Origin: Candidatus Woesearchaeota archaeon
GTDB lineage: Archaea; Nanobdellota; Nanobdellia; Woesearchaeales; JACPJR01
NCBI GenBank assembly: GCA_016187565.1
Contig: JACPJR010000026.1
Coordinates: 1-44,231, forward strand
Reading direction: 5' to 3'
DNA length: 44,231 nucleotides
The position numbers and the translations under genes were made by a program. This document shows positions 26,174 to 34,297 of the stretch, in pieces. Each line of letters begins with the position of its first letter. Position 1 is the stretch's first letter. The notes beneath the pieces were generated by a model, which was not told where the DNA came from, searched no databases, and worked only from the letters and a program-made list of their open reading frames with translations.

Positions 26174-27127
26174 TTATTTAAAAACTCTTTCCAATGCCTC
26201 GATAACTCTGCCTTCTAAATCATCTACTTTATCTAGGGGGACAGAGGCAAGAGGTACTTGAGAACGTGAAATACTCACCATTGCTGGTTCTTTTTTTGCT
26301 TGTACAAGGATGGCTTTTAGGGTAGCTAGTCTCTGCTCATAATCTTGTTCCGTACATTTCTCTGCAACGCTCATATAATCCTCGGGTTTTTTCTGATCTT
26401 CAAGCTCAAAATCAGAGGGATATGAAGCATAGGTTGATTGTCCAGTGAAATATGCCTCTTGCTCCCGACGAGCATTGGTCAGGAATCGACACAAGTCTTC
26501 TGCATACGTTTTATTTCTCTCTTTTCTCATTTGCTGTCGAAGAAAATGAAATCCATTTAAGTCAACAGCAACAACAAAGGGATGTGGACTCTTTTTCAAT
26601 CCTCGTGCTAGTCGTTGTGGTGAGATCGTTCGCGCGGTAACATCAGAATACCATAGTGGTGGAAATTTATAGGGATCCATCCAAGGGTATTGCCACTTTA
26701 CATAGTTCCCGCCGGTGCACTCGGCATAATAACTGCGGAGGGTTCGCGTCTTGAGGTTCAAACCCTGTTTTTCTTTGTACGCATGCAATTTTCCTTCGTA
26801 GGGATAGCAAACCGTAAGCGTACGGATCTTTCCTGCATAATCTGCTGCACAAAGCCAATCCTGTGGAGAACATACCCGTTTACTGTACAGTATAAGATCT
26901 TTCATGGCTGAAGGAGGACGTACTTCGATGTGATCTGAGTGAAGTTTTCCACTGCACATGGCGTAGATGCCTGTCACCACCAGCAGATCAACATGCTCCT
27001 CTGGAAATAGCTCTACTAGACGAGGAAGAAGAGATGGTGATTGGTTTACTACCTCAATCTGGATCCCATGGACCATTTCAGTTCTGGTAAGTAATTGACC
27101 ACTTCTCTCTATCCTGTATACTTCCAT
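26174..27127 (-). CDS. Uncharacterised protein
   Basis: 317 aa, not recognised. No membrane segment or signal peptide. Several cysteines (MCSGKLHS, SKRVCSPQDWLCAADY, YYAECTGGNY) and aromatic residues lie in the first 150 residues; the C-terminal 80 residues are charged and helical. The start ATG 27127 lies about 40 bp downstream of a TATA element (TTTTTTAAAA, minus strand, 27164-27173). It is divergent from the wHTH gene at 27218, which could regulate it. Confidence 0.6.
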   Translation of the reverse strand: MEVYRIERSGQLLTRTEMVHGIQIEVVNQSPSLLPRLVELFPEEHVDLLVVTGIYAMCSGKLHSDHIEVRPPSAMKDLILYSKRVCSPQDWLCAADYAGKIRTLTVCYPYEGKLHAYKEKQGLNLKTRTLRSYYAECTGGNYVKWQYPWMDPYKFPPLWYSDVTARTISPQRLARGLKKSPHPFVVAVDLNGFHFLRQQMRKERNKTYAEDLCRFLTNARREQEAYFTGQSTYASYPSDFELEDQKKPEDYMSVAEKCTEQDYEQRLATLKAILVQAKKEPAMVSISRSQVPLASVPLDKVDDLEGRVIEALERVFK

Positions 27128-27186
27128 TGCCTGAGAGAAGGGAAGTGCCTATTAGACACCACCTTTTAAAAAACCTAAAGCAAAAG

Positions 27187-27195
27187 CTTTAAAAA
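27187..27195 (+). promoter_or_regulatory. TATA box of the wHTH gene
   Basis: CTTTAAAAA 26-27 bp before ATG 27218, giving a leaderless transcript. Confidence 0.55.
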
Positions 27196-27217
27196 CAAGT
27201 TTTTCCTTTTATCACTG

Positions 27218-28090
27218 ATGAGCTTTGATATTTTATTTCTTACTACTGAACATGACAGCTCGACAAAGGGGCTTATAGTGAAGACACTTGCCGCTCATGG
27301 AGCATTGACCATTACGCAACTCCAGAAAGTGCTGAGGCGTGAGTTTCAAAAAAAAATTTCTTACCAGGCCATACGGCAGGCACTGGTTGAGCTTCTTGAG
27401 AAGACGGTGCTTGAAAAACACGGAAAGTATTACGCCTTGAGTAAGCAATGGATTGAGGAATTAAAGAATATGGTAATGTTGCTTGAACATTCCTTAGGTA
27501 AGCAGAAAGAGATTCGCATTCTTGATAAGAATACCACGCAGATAAACCTTACTAATTTGGACGAATTGGGTCATTTTATTCTGTATAGTCTTGAGCAAAA
27601 GTACTTTGACGTAAAGCAAGGTGATGAAATTCTGATGCAGATAGATCATCTCTGGATTCCCTTTGGAAATCCTGACAAAAGACATAGATTAGAACAACTC
27701 ATGAAACAGGCCACTCTGCGAGTAGCAGTTAAAAATAAGTCCGCAGGAGATCTGATGTTGTACCATTGGTACAAACGGTTTGTTGATGTTCGTCTTGGTA
27801 TGAAGTTCACGTCATCTTGTGATTACATTGTGCATAGAGACACGGTTGTCCAGATCTATCTGAGCCAAGCATTACGCAAGAAAATGGATACGGTTTACTG
27901 CCTCAAAGGACTAGTCTCATTAAAACTCATTGATCAGCTTGCAGCAATGACCTTTACCACGTATGGCATTGAAGTGGTTATTACCAGAAATAGTAACATC
28001 GCAAACCAAGTTAGGCAGCACATTCGTTCGTTGCTTTCATTGCAGCAAAAAACAAAAGTTATACAAGTAAGGTATAACTTACTTTGGTGA
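27218..28090 (+). CDS. Winged-helix protein with unknown C-terminal domain
   Basis: 290 aa. Residues about 15-75 form a winged helix (GALTITQLQKVLRREF, SYQAIRQALVELLEKTVLEKHGKYYALS). The remaining 200 residues (starting near INLTNLDELGHFILYSLEQ) are an alpha/beta domain I cannot assign; it could bind a ligand or dimerise. Probably a transcriptional regulator. It is followed after 4 bp by a 45-codon gene, so the pair may be an operon. Confidence 0.65.
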   Translation: MSFDILFLTTEHDSSTKGLIVKTLAAHGALTITQLQKVLRREFQKKISYQAIRQALVELLEKTVLEKHGKYYALSKQWIEELKNMVMLLEHSLGKQKEIRILDKNTTQINLTNLDELGHFILYSLEQKYFDVKQGDEILMQIDHLWIPFGNPDKRHRLEQLMKQATLRVAVKNKSAGDLMLYHWYKRFVDVRLGMKFTSSCDYIVHRDTVVQIYLSQALRKKMDTVYCLKGLVSLKLIDQLAAMTFTTYGIEVVITRNSNIANQVRQHIRSLLSLQQKTKVIQVRYNLLW

Positions 28091-28094
28091 TCCT

Positions 28095-28232
28095 ATGGAA
28101 TATGCAATAGCAAAAGTAAGCACAAAAGGGACGAGGGAATTGTATGTAAAACCCTATCGATTAGCATATGCGTATCTTCCGCAACAAGAAAAGATTATTT
28201 TTATTGATCTTTATCATAAAGATAAGCAGTAG
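28095..28232 (+). CDS. 45-aa RelE/ParE-like peptide
   Basis: Short open frame (MEYAIAKVSTKGTRELYVKP, then YRLAYAYLPQQEKIIFIDLY, ending HKDKQ) starting 4 bp after the stop of the wHTH gene. The second half matches the last beta strands of RelE/ParE-superfamily toxins (YRxxYxxxxxxxIIFIxIYHKxxK). The N-terminal helices of a normal toxin (about 40 residues) are missing. It is either a truncated toxin or a small protein with that sheet alone. The coding frame is clean and amino-acid use is protein-like. Confidence 0.5.
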   Translation: MEYAIAKVSTKGTRELYVKPYRLAYAYLPQQEKIIFIDLYHKDKQ

Positions 28233-28299
28233 TTTCTTTCATTTCTCTACCAAACCTAGGCTTAATTATACTCTGTGTGGACTATTCATGGAAATTCGC

Positions 28300-29427
28300 T
28301 CAAAGTGCCTGTTTTAGCTTCCCAAAGAAACTCTTCGAAGGTTTGATATCTTTACCCATGGTTTTGGCAAATTCCTCTAATGCCTCTTTCTGTGTTTTGT
28401 TGAGCTTTGTTGGAACTTGAACAATAACCTGGACATTTTGATTTCCTCTAGCTCCGTTTTGTATGTCTGGCATACCTTTTTCACGCATGCGAAAGACGGT
28501 GTTTGTCTGCGTTCCTAGTGGTATTTTCAACCGCGCTTTTCCATCGATGGTTGGTACTTCAATTTCATCTCCAAGACTCGCTTGAATAAAACTGATAGGA
28601 ACTTCACAATAGAGATCGTCACCATGACGTTCAAAGAATTTATGTGCTCGAACATAGACGCGTACATAGAGATCTCCAGTCGTGCCATTTTTCTCCCCTG
28701 CCTCACCATGTCCTGCAATCCGTAATCTGGTGCCATTTTCTATCCCTGCGGGAATAGTAACACCCATCTTCGTTGTTGTATGTACTCTTCCGGTTCCATT
28801 ACACTCTTCACACGGGTCTTCAATAATTTGGCGCTCTCCTTTACACTGTGGACAAGTTGTACTTGTACTAAATATGCCGAAGGGTGTTCGTTGTGCCCGT
28901 TGAATAAAGCCAGAACCTTGACACTCTGGACAAGTCTTTACTGCTGAAGAAGAAGATGCTCCACTCCCCTGGCAGGGAGCACATGCTGCCATACGAGGGA
29001 CGGTAATTTCCTTAGTCAACCCATGGAAAGCATCCTCCAGCGTAATCTCTAAATCGTACAACAGATCTGCTCCACGACGACTACTTCTCCTTCGTCCGCT
29101 AAAGAAACCACCACCAAAGAAACTTTCAAAGATGTCATCAAAATCTACGGGTCCGGTGTCAAAACCGAAATCACGGAAGTCAAAGCCAGTTGTGCCATTT
29201 CCAAAATCCTGAGCAGTTGTTCCAAAGCGGTCATACTGCGCGCGCTTCTTCTCGTCCCCAAGGACAGAAGCAGCTTCATTTATTTCCTTAAATTGTTGGG
29301 TTGCATCAGGATCTTTGTTAAGATCAGGATGATATTTCTTTGCCAAGCGTTTATAGGCTTTCTTAATATCTTCTCGAGACGCTTCTCGAGCTACGCCCAG
29401 TACTTCATAGTAGTCTTTTGCTGCCAT
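28300..29427 (-). CDS. dnaJ: Chaperone protein DnaJ
   Basis: 375 aa, full-length type I DnaJ and Hsp70 co-chaperone. The J-domain carries the HPD motif ([10 protein letters not shown] near residue 33), followed by a glycine/phenylalanine-rich region, four CxxCxG-type zinc repeats ([32 protein letters not shown]) and the C-terminal substrate domain. The third repeat lacks the final glycine, which is common. Own TATA box at 29459-29466, so it can be transcribed separately from dnaK. Bacterial-type Hsp70 systems in archaea are considered horizontally acquired. Confidence 0.97.
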   Translation of the reverse strand: MAAKDYYEVLGVAREASREDIKKAYKRLAKKYHPDLNKDPDATQQFKEINEAASVLGDEKKRAQYDRFGTTAQDFGNGTTGFDFRDFGFDTGPVDFDDIFESFFGGGFFSGRRRSSRRGADLLYDLEITLEDAFHGLTKEITVPRMAACAPCQGSGASSSSAVKTCPECQGSGFIQRAQRTPFGIFSTSTTCPQCKGERQIIEDPCEECNGTGRVHTTTKMGVTIPAGIENGTRLRIAGHGEAGEKNGTTGDLYVRVYVRAHKFFERHGDDLYCEVPISFIQASLGDEIEVPTIDGKARLKIPLGTQTNTVFRMREKGMPDIQNGARGNQNVQVIVQVPTKLNKTQKEALEEFAKTMGKDIKPSKSFFGKLKQAL

Positions 29428-29458
29428 ATGATAATCCTTTTCGCAAATCCTCTTAGGG

Positions 29459-29466
29459 TATATAAA
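29459..29466 (-). promoter_or_regulatory. TATA box of dnaJ
   Basis: TTTATATA on the minus strand about 35 bp before the dnaJ ATG. Confidence 0.5.
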
Positions 29467-29520
29467 TGTTTAGTGGCTTTTTGATGATTGTTTACACGTG
29501 TGCCATGTCTAAACTTTTTT

Positions 29521-29835
29521 TTACGATCTTTTGTCGTCCTTTCCGTCGTTTTTTCCGAAAAGATTGTTGATCATTGCTTCTTTCTGCTTGGTAACCCACC
29601 CTTCAAGGATCAACAAGACTTCGGGAAGAGGAAGCTTTTGTGAAGCTGCCTTCACCTCGATATTTACTTTCTTTGTTGTCGGATCAATGGTCTTGTGGAT
29701 ACGTAAGGCAAAGAGCTGTTCAATGATCTCATCCTTATCTGTATTTTTCTTGCCCTCTTTCTCTTGGTGTCCAGCAGTTCCTATCACATCCTCTTCTTTC
29801 TCGTTTTTGTTTTCTTTAGTCTTTTTTGGTGTCAT
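29521..29835 (-). CDS. Small charged protein between dnaK and dnaJ
   Basis: 104 aa, unrecognised. The N-terminal 35 residues are lysine/glutamate-rich and probably disordered. The middle ([20 protein letters not shown], then [25 protein letters not shown]) looks like a compact alpha/beta fold; the tail is charged. Its ATG overlaps the end of dnaK by 20 bp, so it is translated from the dnaK message and may act with the chaperone. No paralogue is visible in the window. Confidence 0.65.
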   Translation of the reverse strand: MTPKKTKENKNEKEEDVIGTAGHQEKEGKKNTDKDEIIEQLFALRIHKTIDPTTKKVNIEVKAASQKLPLPEVLLILEGWVTKQKEAMINNLFGKNDGKDDKRS

Positions 29836-31702
29836 CGTCTTCTACCTTGTAATCAGCATCAACAACATTTTCTTTCTTTCCGTTTTTTCCCTGTTCCTTC
29901 TCAGTGGATTTGCTTTTTGCTTTTTGCTCTTTTGCTTGTTCTTGTTGCGCAGCCTTTTGGTAGAGCTCAGTGCTTGCCTTCTGCACTTTTTCATTAATCT
30001 CGTCGAGCTTTTTCTTTATTGCTCCGACATCTTTTTTCTCTGGCTCAAGCAGTTTCTTTAACTCTCCAATGTCTTTCTTGAGATCCTCAAGCTCTTTTGC
30101 GTCTACTTTTCCTTCAAAGTCCTTGAAAAGTCTCTCGGTGGAGTAAACGAGTGCATCCGCTTGGTTGATGAGCTCGATCTCTTCTTTCTTTTTTTTGTCC
30201 TCTTCTGCATGCGCTTCAGCTTCTTTACGCATACGTTCTACTTCCTGCTCACTCAGTTTGTTCGGTGCAGTGATTCTAATCGATTGCTGTCTTCCTGTAC
30301 CGAGGTCTTTTGCGGTTACATGAAGGATTCCATTTGCATCAATATCAAAGCTAACCTCCACTTGTGGTATCCCTCGCGGAGCTGGCGGAATGCCAATGAG
30401 ATCAAATCTACCAAGGCTTTTATTATCAGCAGCCATAGGTCTCTCTCCCTGAAGGACATTAATCGTTACCGCTGTTTGGCCATCGGTTGCTGTGGAAAAC
30501 ACCTGACTCTTCTTCGTCGGAATAGTGGTATTTCTCGTAATAAGCGAGGTACTTACCCCACCGAGTGTTTCAATGCCTAAGGTCAATGGAGTTACATCTA
30601 AGAGCAAAATATCCTTGACTTCACCTGCTAAAACACCTGCTTGGATTGCTGCACCCTGTGCAACACATTCCATGGGATCAACCCCTCGTTCAGCAGGTTT
30701 TCCGACGTAATCCTCAACAAACTTTCTGACAATAGGCATTCGTGTTGGACCACCAACGAGAATGATCTTAGTAATATCATTCGTGCCTAACTTTGCATCT
30801 TTGAGAGCCTGTTCCAATGGTGCTTTACATTTTTTGATAAGATCTTCAACAAGCTGTTCAAGCTTTGTTCGCGTTATCCTCATCTGCAGATGTTTTGGTC
30901 CTTTATCGGTTGCTGTAATAAACGGAAGATTAATATCTGTTTCCATAGTGGTCGATAGCTCGATCTTTGCTTTTTCTGCTGCCTCTCGTAACCGTTGGAC
31001 TGCAGTATCATCATCACTAAGATCAACCCCCTCTTTTGCTTTGAAGTCTTTCATAATGAAATTCATAAGGGCATTATCCATATCCGTACCACCAAGTGAT
31101 GTATCACCTGAAGTTGCCTTCACTTCAAATACGCCTTCACCAAATTCCATAATGGTAACGTCTAAGGTACCACCACCGAAATCAAACACAAGGATCTTGA
31201 TGTCCTGGTTGCCTTTATCAAGACCATAAGCTAGTGCGGCTGCAGTAGGTTCATTGATAATACGAACAACCTCTAGGCCAGCAATTGTTCCCGCATCTTT
31301 TGTTGCCTGACGCTGATTATCATCAAAATAGGCAGGAACAGTGACAACGGCTTTTTCCACAGTCTCACCAAGAAATTCCTCAGCATCTTTTTTTATTTTC
31401 TGCAGAATAAACGCTGAGATCTGTTGTGGAGTGTATTCTCTTCCAAGAATCGTATACTTAAACGTTGTTCCCATTTTTCGTTTAGCAGCAAGAATAGTGT
31501 TCTCTGGATTGCTTACTGCCTGTCGTCGTGCAGGCTCTCCCACAAGAACGTGGCCCTCTTTCGTAAATGCTACGACAGAAGGAAAGGCCTTTCCATACTG
31601 TGTTGTGCCTTCTGCACTTGGGATAATCGTTGGTTTTCCTGCTTGAAGAACTGCAGCAGCAGAATTGCTTGTTCCTAAATCAATACCAATAATTTTTGCC
31701 AT
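29816..31702 (-). CDS. dnaK: Chaperone protein DnaK (Hsp70)
   Basis: 628 aa Hsp70. The ATPase domain has [10 protein letters not shown], the [30 protein letters not shown] region, [12 protein letters not shown] and [10 protein letters not shown]. The substrate-binding domain begins [14 protein letters not shown], and the C-terminus is a charged, disordered tail. GGAGG lies 8 nt before the ATG, and a TATA-like element at 31751-31759 gives it a leadered promoter apart from grpE. It works with GrpE (upstream) and DnaJ (downstream). Confidence 0.98.
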   Translation of the reverse strand: MAKIIGIDLGTSNSAAAVLQAGKPTIIPSAEGTTQYGKAFPSVVAFTKEGHVLVGEPARRQAVSNPENTILAAKRKMGTTFKYTILGREYTPQQISAFILQKIKKDAEEFLGETVEKAVVTVPAYFDDNQRQATKDAGTIAGLEVVRIINEPTAAALAYGLDKGNQDIKILVFDFGGGTLDVTIMEFGEGVFEVKATSGDTSLGGTDMDNALMNFIMKDFKAKEGVDLSDDDTAVQRLREAAEKAKIELSTTMETDINLPFITATDKGPKHLQMRITRTKLEQLVEDLIKKCKAPLEQALKDAKLGTNDITKIILVGGPTRMPIVRKFVEDYVGKPAERGVDPMECVAQGAAIQAGVLAGEVKDILLLDVTPLTLGIETLGGVSTSLITRNTTIPTKKSQVFSTATDGQTAVTINVLQGERPMAADNKSLGRFDLIGIPPAPRGIPQVEVSFDIDANGILHVTAKDLGTGRQQSIRITAPNKLSEQEVERMRKEAEAHAEEDKKKKEEIELINQADALVYSTERLFKDFEGKVDAKELEDLKKDIGELKKLLEPEKKDVGAIKKKLDEINEKVQKASTELYQKAAQQEQAKEQKAKSKSTEKEQGKNGKKENVVDADYKVEDDDTKKD

Positions 31703-31750
31703 GTTTCATTCCTCCATAGGTATTATCAATGTATAAACTTCTCACATAGT

Positions 31751-31759
31751 CATATACAA
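31751..31759 (-). promoter_or_regulatory. TATA box of dnaK
   Basis: TTGTATATG on the minus strand. Initiation about 26 bp downstream leaves a leader of roughly 30 nt that holds the GGAGG at 31711-31715. Confidence 0.45.
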
Positions 31760-31794
31760 GTATCGTAAGTTACTTTAGCGTGTATGTCCCTGTA

Positions 31795-32334
31795 CTATAC
31801 ATCCTCACACGTTAACATCCGTTGCAATCTTTCTTTGTTCGGGATAATTTCCTCAAGCGAACCTCCTGGAATTGCCATATGAGCCCTGAGATAATGTGCC
31901 CATTGACGGATACTCTCTGCATCCTCCTTCTGTACACAGTGATTGAGCCAATACCATTGCAGGAACCTTTCTCCAAATGCATTACAAGAGCCAATCCTAC
32001 AAAACAATGGCTTCACCGGATGGATTGAGCAGAGATTGTTATGTAAAAACACACATGGACCTCTTGGTTGCACGTCTGTTTTCTCCATACGTGCCCGCCA
32101 TACTTCTGTATTAAACCGCTCGCATTTCTCGAGATATTTTTGTTTGCATTCCTCAGCGGAAATGTTGAGGAAGTTTGCTATCTTTGGAATTTCGTCTTCA
32201 TTGAGGATAGCGCTTTCGTATTTGCAGCAATGGGCGAATTTTCCACAGCCGTGAGGATCGCAGGTTGCAAGCACCTCTACCTCATTGGCTTTAGACTGCT
32301 TGGTTATCTGGATTGGTTCGATGGGTATCTTCAT
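31795..32334 (-). CDS. YkgJ-type cysteine-cluster protein
   Basis: 179 aa with the zinc/iron-binding cysteine cluster of the YkgJ (CxxCxxCC) family: C-x4-C-x5-CC near residues 25-37, a further C-x(n)-C in the middle, then CVFLHNNLCSIHPVKPLFCRIG. The family's function is unclear; metal chelation or insertion is assumed. A GAGG six bases before ATG 32334 fixes the start, although the frame is open to 32355. It overlaps the end of grpE by 44 bp and so belongs to the grpE transcript, an unusual partner for chaperone genes. Confidence 0.82.
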   Translation of the reverse strand: MKIPIEPIQITKQSKANEVEVLATCDPHGCGKFAHCCKYESAILNEDEIPKIANFLNISAEECKQKYLEKCERFNTEVWRARMEKTDVQPRGPCVFLHNNLCSIHPVKPLFCRIGSCNAFGERFLQWYWLNHCVQKEDAESIRQWAHYLRAHMAIPGGSLEEIIPNKERLQRMLTCEDV

Positions 32335-32947
32335 CAGTTGCCTCTTTTTCATCACTACTTTCTTTTGGTTCTTTTTTTTCTGATCCTGCGCTGACCTTTA
32401 CCTTGCTGTGCCGGAGAACCATATTCTCAAGCATATACCCTCGCTGAATCTCTCCAATAATGGTATCTTCGGGTGTATCATTAGCTACTTTTAACATGAC
32501 TTCATGATAGTGAGGATCAAATACCTTACCCCCTCCATTTGTGTTGGTGATTTCAATAGGCCGCAATCCTTCCTGGCTTAGGATCTTCCAAAATTGCTGG
32601 TAAAGCAGCTGCATACCCTGGTAAAATTCATCCTCTGCTGGGACAGAGATAAACGCTGTCTCAAAGGCGTCAACAATGGGCAACAGTTTTTGTACGAAAT
32701 GAGCCTTTGTCATCAGCTGAAAGCGTTCTTGTTGCTTCTCATTTGCCTTTTTGTAATTGGCAAACTCGGCCTGGAGTCGTTGTAAGTCCTCGGTAAGCTG
32801 CGTTATCTGTTCAGCAAGTGCCTTTTTTTCTCCATCTTCAACATCATGGTCAGCATTCTGTGGTTGGACAACAGTTTCTTGTTTCCTAACCTTCTCGTGC
32901 TTCTGCTCGCCTGCTTTTGTGCTTGTTGTTCTTGTATTTTTCTCCAT
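32291..32947 (-). CDS. grpE: GrpE nucleotide exchange factor
   Basis: 218 aa. A long N-terminal coiled coil (LAEQITQLTEDLQRLQAEFANYKK in part) is followed by the C-terminal beta-wing (LRPIEITNTNGGGKVFDPHYHEVMLKV in part, then GYMLENMVLRHSKVKVS). It promotes ADP release from DnaK. Both termini are charged and disordered; the 30-residue C-terminal tail is longer than usual. First gene of the grpE-ykgJ unit, with a probable operator (33041-33057) upstream. Confidence 0.95.
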   Translation of the reverse strand: MEKNTRTTSTKAGEQKHEKVRKQETVVQPQNADHDVEDGEKKALAEQITQLTEDLQRLQAEFANYKKANEKQQERFQLMTKAHFVQKLLPIVDAFETAFISVPAEDEFYQGMQLLYQQFWKILSQEGLRPIEITNTNGGGKVFDPHYHEVMLKVANDTPEDTIIGEIQRGYMLENMVLRHSKVKVSAGSEKKEPKESSDEKEATDEDTHRTNPDNQAV

Positions 32948-33040
32948 TGCTTCACACTCGTAATAGCACTGAGATGTTTATTGAATGTCTACCTTGCGTA
33001 GCTTTTGTGCTTTTATTTTCGTACCTCATTTCCTACAATT

Positions 33041-33057
33041 GTCGATCTTAGATCGAC
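33041..33057. promoter_or_regulatory. Inverted repeat operator between grpE and the wHTH regulator
   Basis: Perfect palindrome GTCGATC-TTA-GATCGAC in the divergent intergenic region. Minus-strand TATA candidates (TTTATATA at about 33084-33091, or CTTTAGATAA at about 33062-33072) would start grpE transcription at or beside the repeat. A repressor bound here would block it. The neighbouring wHTH protein is the obvious candidate binder. Confidence 0.6.
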
Positions 33058-33113
33058 CACGTTTATCTAAAGTAGACGCCCCTCCTATATAAACTTTTCT
33101 CTTTTGAGCGGAA

Positions 33114-33121
33114 CATTTAAA
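33114..33121 (+). promoter_or_regulatory. TATA box of the heat-shock-linked wHTH regulator
   Basis: ATTTAAAA about 28 bp before ATG 33146. A second TATA-like TATATAAA lies at 33085-33092. Confidence 0.5.
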
Positions 33122-33145
33122 AAGAAGTATGTTCTTTTATCCCTG

Positions 33146-33559
33146 ATGGCCAATGATGTTCAACGCATTACCATTATCCGACTGCGAAAGCCTGTCAAAC
33201 ATGATGTGAATGAAGAGCTTCAGTGGTTAGGAAGTTCACTAGGATTGTTTAATCTCCGTGATAAAGACAAGTCGTGCTTCCGCATTTTCATCGAATTGCT
33301 CAAGAGTAGCAAGAAAAATGAAGCGCTTTCAAGCGATGCCATGGCCGAGCGTTTATTGCTGAGTCGAGGAACTATTGTTCATCATCTGAATAAACTGATG
33401 GAATGTGGGCTTGTTGTTCAGCGAAGAAATCGGTATCTTTTACGAAAAACAGATCTCCAGAGTTTAGTTGAAACCCTTCATGAGGATATGGAACGGAGTT
33501 ACAAGGAAATGGAGGATATTGCTCAAGACATCGACCATTGGCTTAACGGACAGCGCTAG
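33146..33559 (+). CDS. ArsR-like winged-helix regulator, divergent from grpE
   Basis: 137 aa. The winged helix spans residues about 40-105 (FRIFIELLKSSKKNEALSSD, then RLLLSRGTIVHHLNKLMECGLV in part), flanked by an N-terminal strand region and a C-terminal dimerisation helix. The likely role is a heat-shock repressor analogous in position to archaeal Phr-type regulators, but I cannot show homology to Phr. The long frame begins with a TTG at 33104; the TATA spacing supports ATG 33146 on a leaderless transcript. Confidence 0.72.
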   Translation: MANDVQRITIIRLRKPVKHDVNEELQWLGSSLGLFNLRDKDKSCFRIFIELLKSSKKNEALSSDAMAERLLLSRGTIVHHLNKLMECGLVVQRRNRYLLRKTDLQSLVETLHEDMERSYKEMEDIAQDIDHWLNGQR

Positions 33560-33596
33560 TAGAGCAGATATGCTACGCATTTTTTTGTACCAAAAA

Positions 33597-33605
33597 CTAT
33601 TTAAG
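33597..33605 (+). promoter_or_regulatory. TATA box of the riboflavin operon
   Basis: CTATTTAAG about 29 bp before the ribK ATG at 33630. The leader is too short for an FMN riboswitch. Confidence 0.6.
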
Positions 33606-33629
33606 TAACACCTCTTTTCTTGTTTACTC

Positions 33630-34295
33630 ATGAAGGCTGATGATTTTGGTATTCTTCTGATGATTGCAGAAAAGGGTGGACTTTACAACGAGTTTTCTTG
33701 CTCAACGACCCGATTAAGTCGAGAATTTGGGTTAAGCCAGCAGGCATTGTCACGACGTTTAATTCAGTTGGAGCATGCTGGTTTCTTGCAACGTTCAGTA
33801 AGCCCTCGGGGATTGGTAATGAGGCTAACGACAAAGAGTAGTACCTATCTACGAGCACAGCACCAGATCCTCGCTCGTCTTTTTCAAACCGTTTCTCATG
33901 TTGAGGGCACTATTATCGATGGCATTGGCGAAGGAAGCTACTATGTTAAGCAGCGAAAATATCAGCAACAGTACCTTGCCTTTCTTGGGTTTCGCCCTTT
34001 CTCTGGAACGTTAAACTTGCGCGTAGTACCTGCTGCATGGAAGCAGTTTGTCCATGGCATGGCTGCGTTTCGTGTTAAAGGGTTTGTGACAAAGGATAGA
34101 ACATTTGGTGGGTTTGTGCTCTACAAAATAGCCATAGCACGAAAGGGTTCTCCAACGTTTCTTGATGCGGCTATTGTCCTTCCTGACCGGACAAGATATG
34201 GTGACGATGTCTTAGAGATTATTGCACCTGTACATTTGCGGGATACGTTTCAGCTTAGTTCTGGTGATACCATGATTATGCAGCCGAGGTCATAG
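33630..34295 (+). CDS. ribK: CTP-dependent riboflavin kinase with N-terminal winged helix (RbkR type)
   Basis: 221 aa archaeal riboflavin kinase making FMN with CTP. The N-terminal winged helix (TTRLSREFGLSQQALSRRLI in part, residues about 25-65) is followed by the kinase beta-barrel with GIGEGSYYVK, FRPFSGTLNLRV and RTRYGDDVLEIIAPVHLRD. Proteins with this architecture (RbkR) in other archaea are both FMN-forming enzyme and transcriptional regulator of riboflavin genes. As first gene of the rib operon it probably autoregulates it. Leaderless or nearly so. Confidence 0.93.
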   Translation: MKADDFGILLMIAEKGGLYNEFSCSTTRLSREFGLSQQALSRRLIQLEHAGFLQRSVSPRGLVMRLTTKSSTYLRAQHQILARLFQTVSHVEGTIIDGIGEGSYYVKQRKYQQQYLAFLGFRPFSGTLNLRVVPAAWKQFVHGMAAFRVKGFVTKDRTFGGFVLYKIAIARKGSPTFLDAAIVLPDRTRYGDDVLEIIAPVHLRDTFQLSSGDTMIMQPRS

Positions 34296-34297
34296 TC

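Noticed and set aside
27214-27250. Box C/D-like TGATGA and CTGA
   Set aside because: They fall at and inside the start of the wHTH coding region with no second box pair; chance occurrence.
29531-30061. 176-codon plus-strand frame rich in Phe/Leu/Ser
   Set aside because: Antisense of lysine/glutamate-rich codons at the end of dnaK and the small downstream gene; hydrophobic look is an artefact.
33559-33630. FMN riboswitch before the riboflavin operon
   Set aside because: Only about 70 bp with a TATA box 29 bp from the ATG; no room for the aptamer and none of its conserved sequence.
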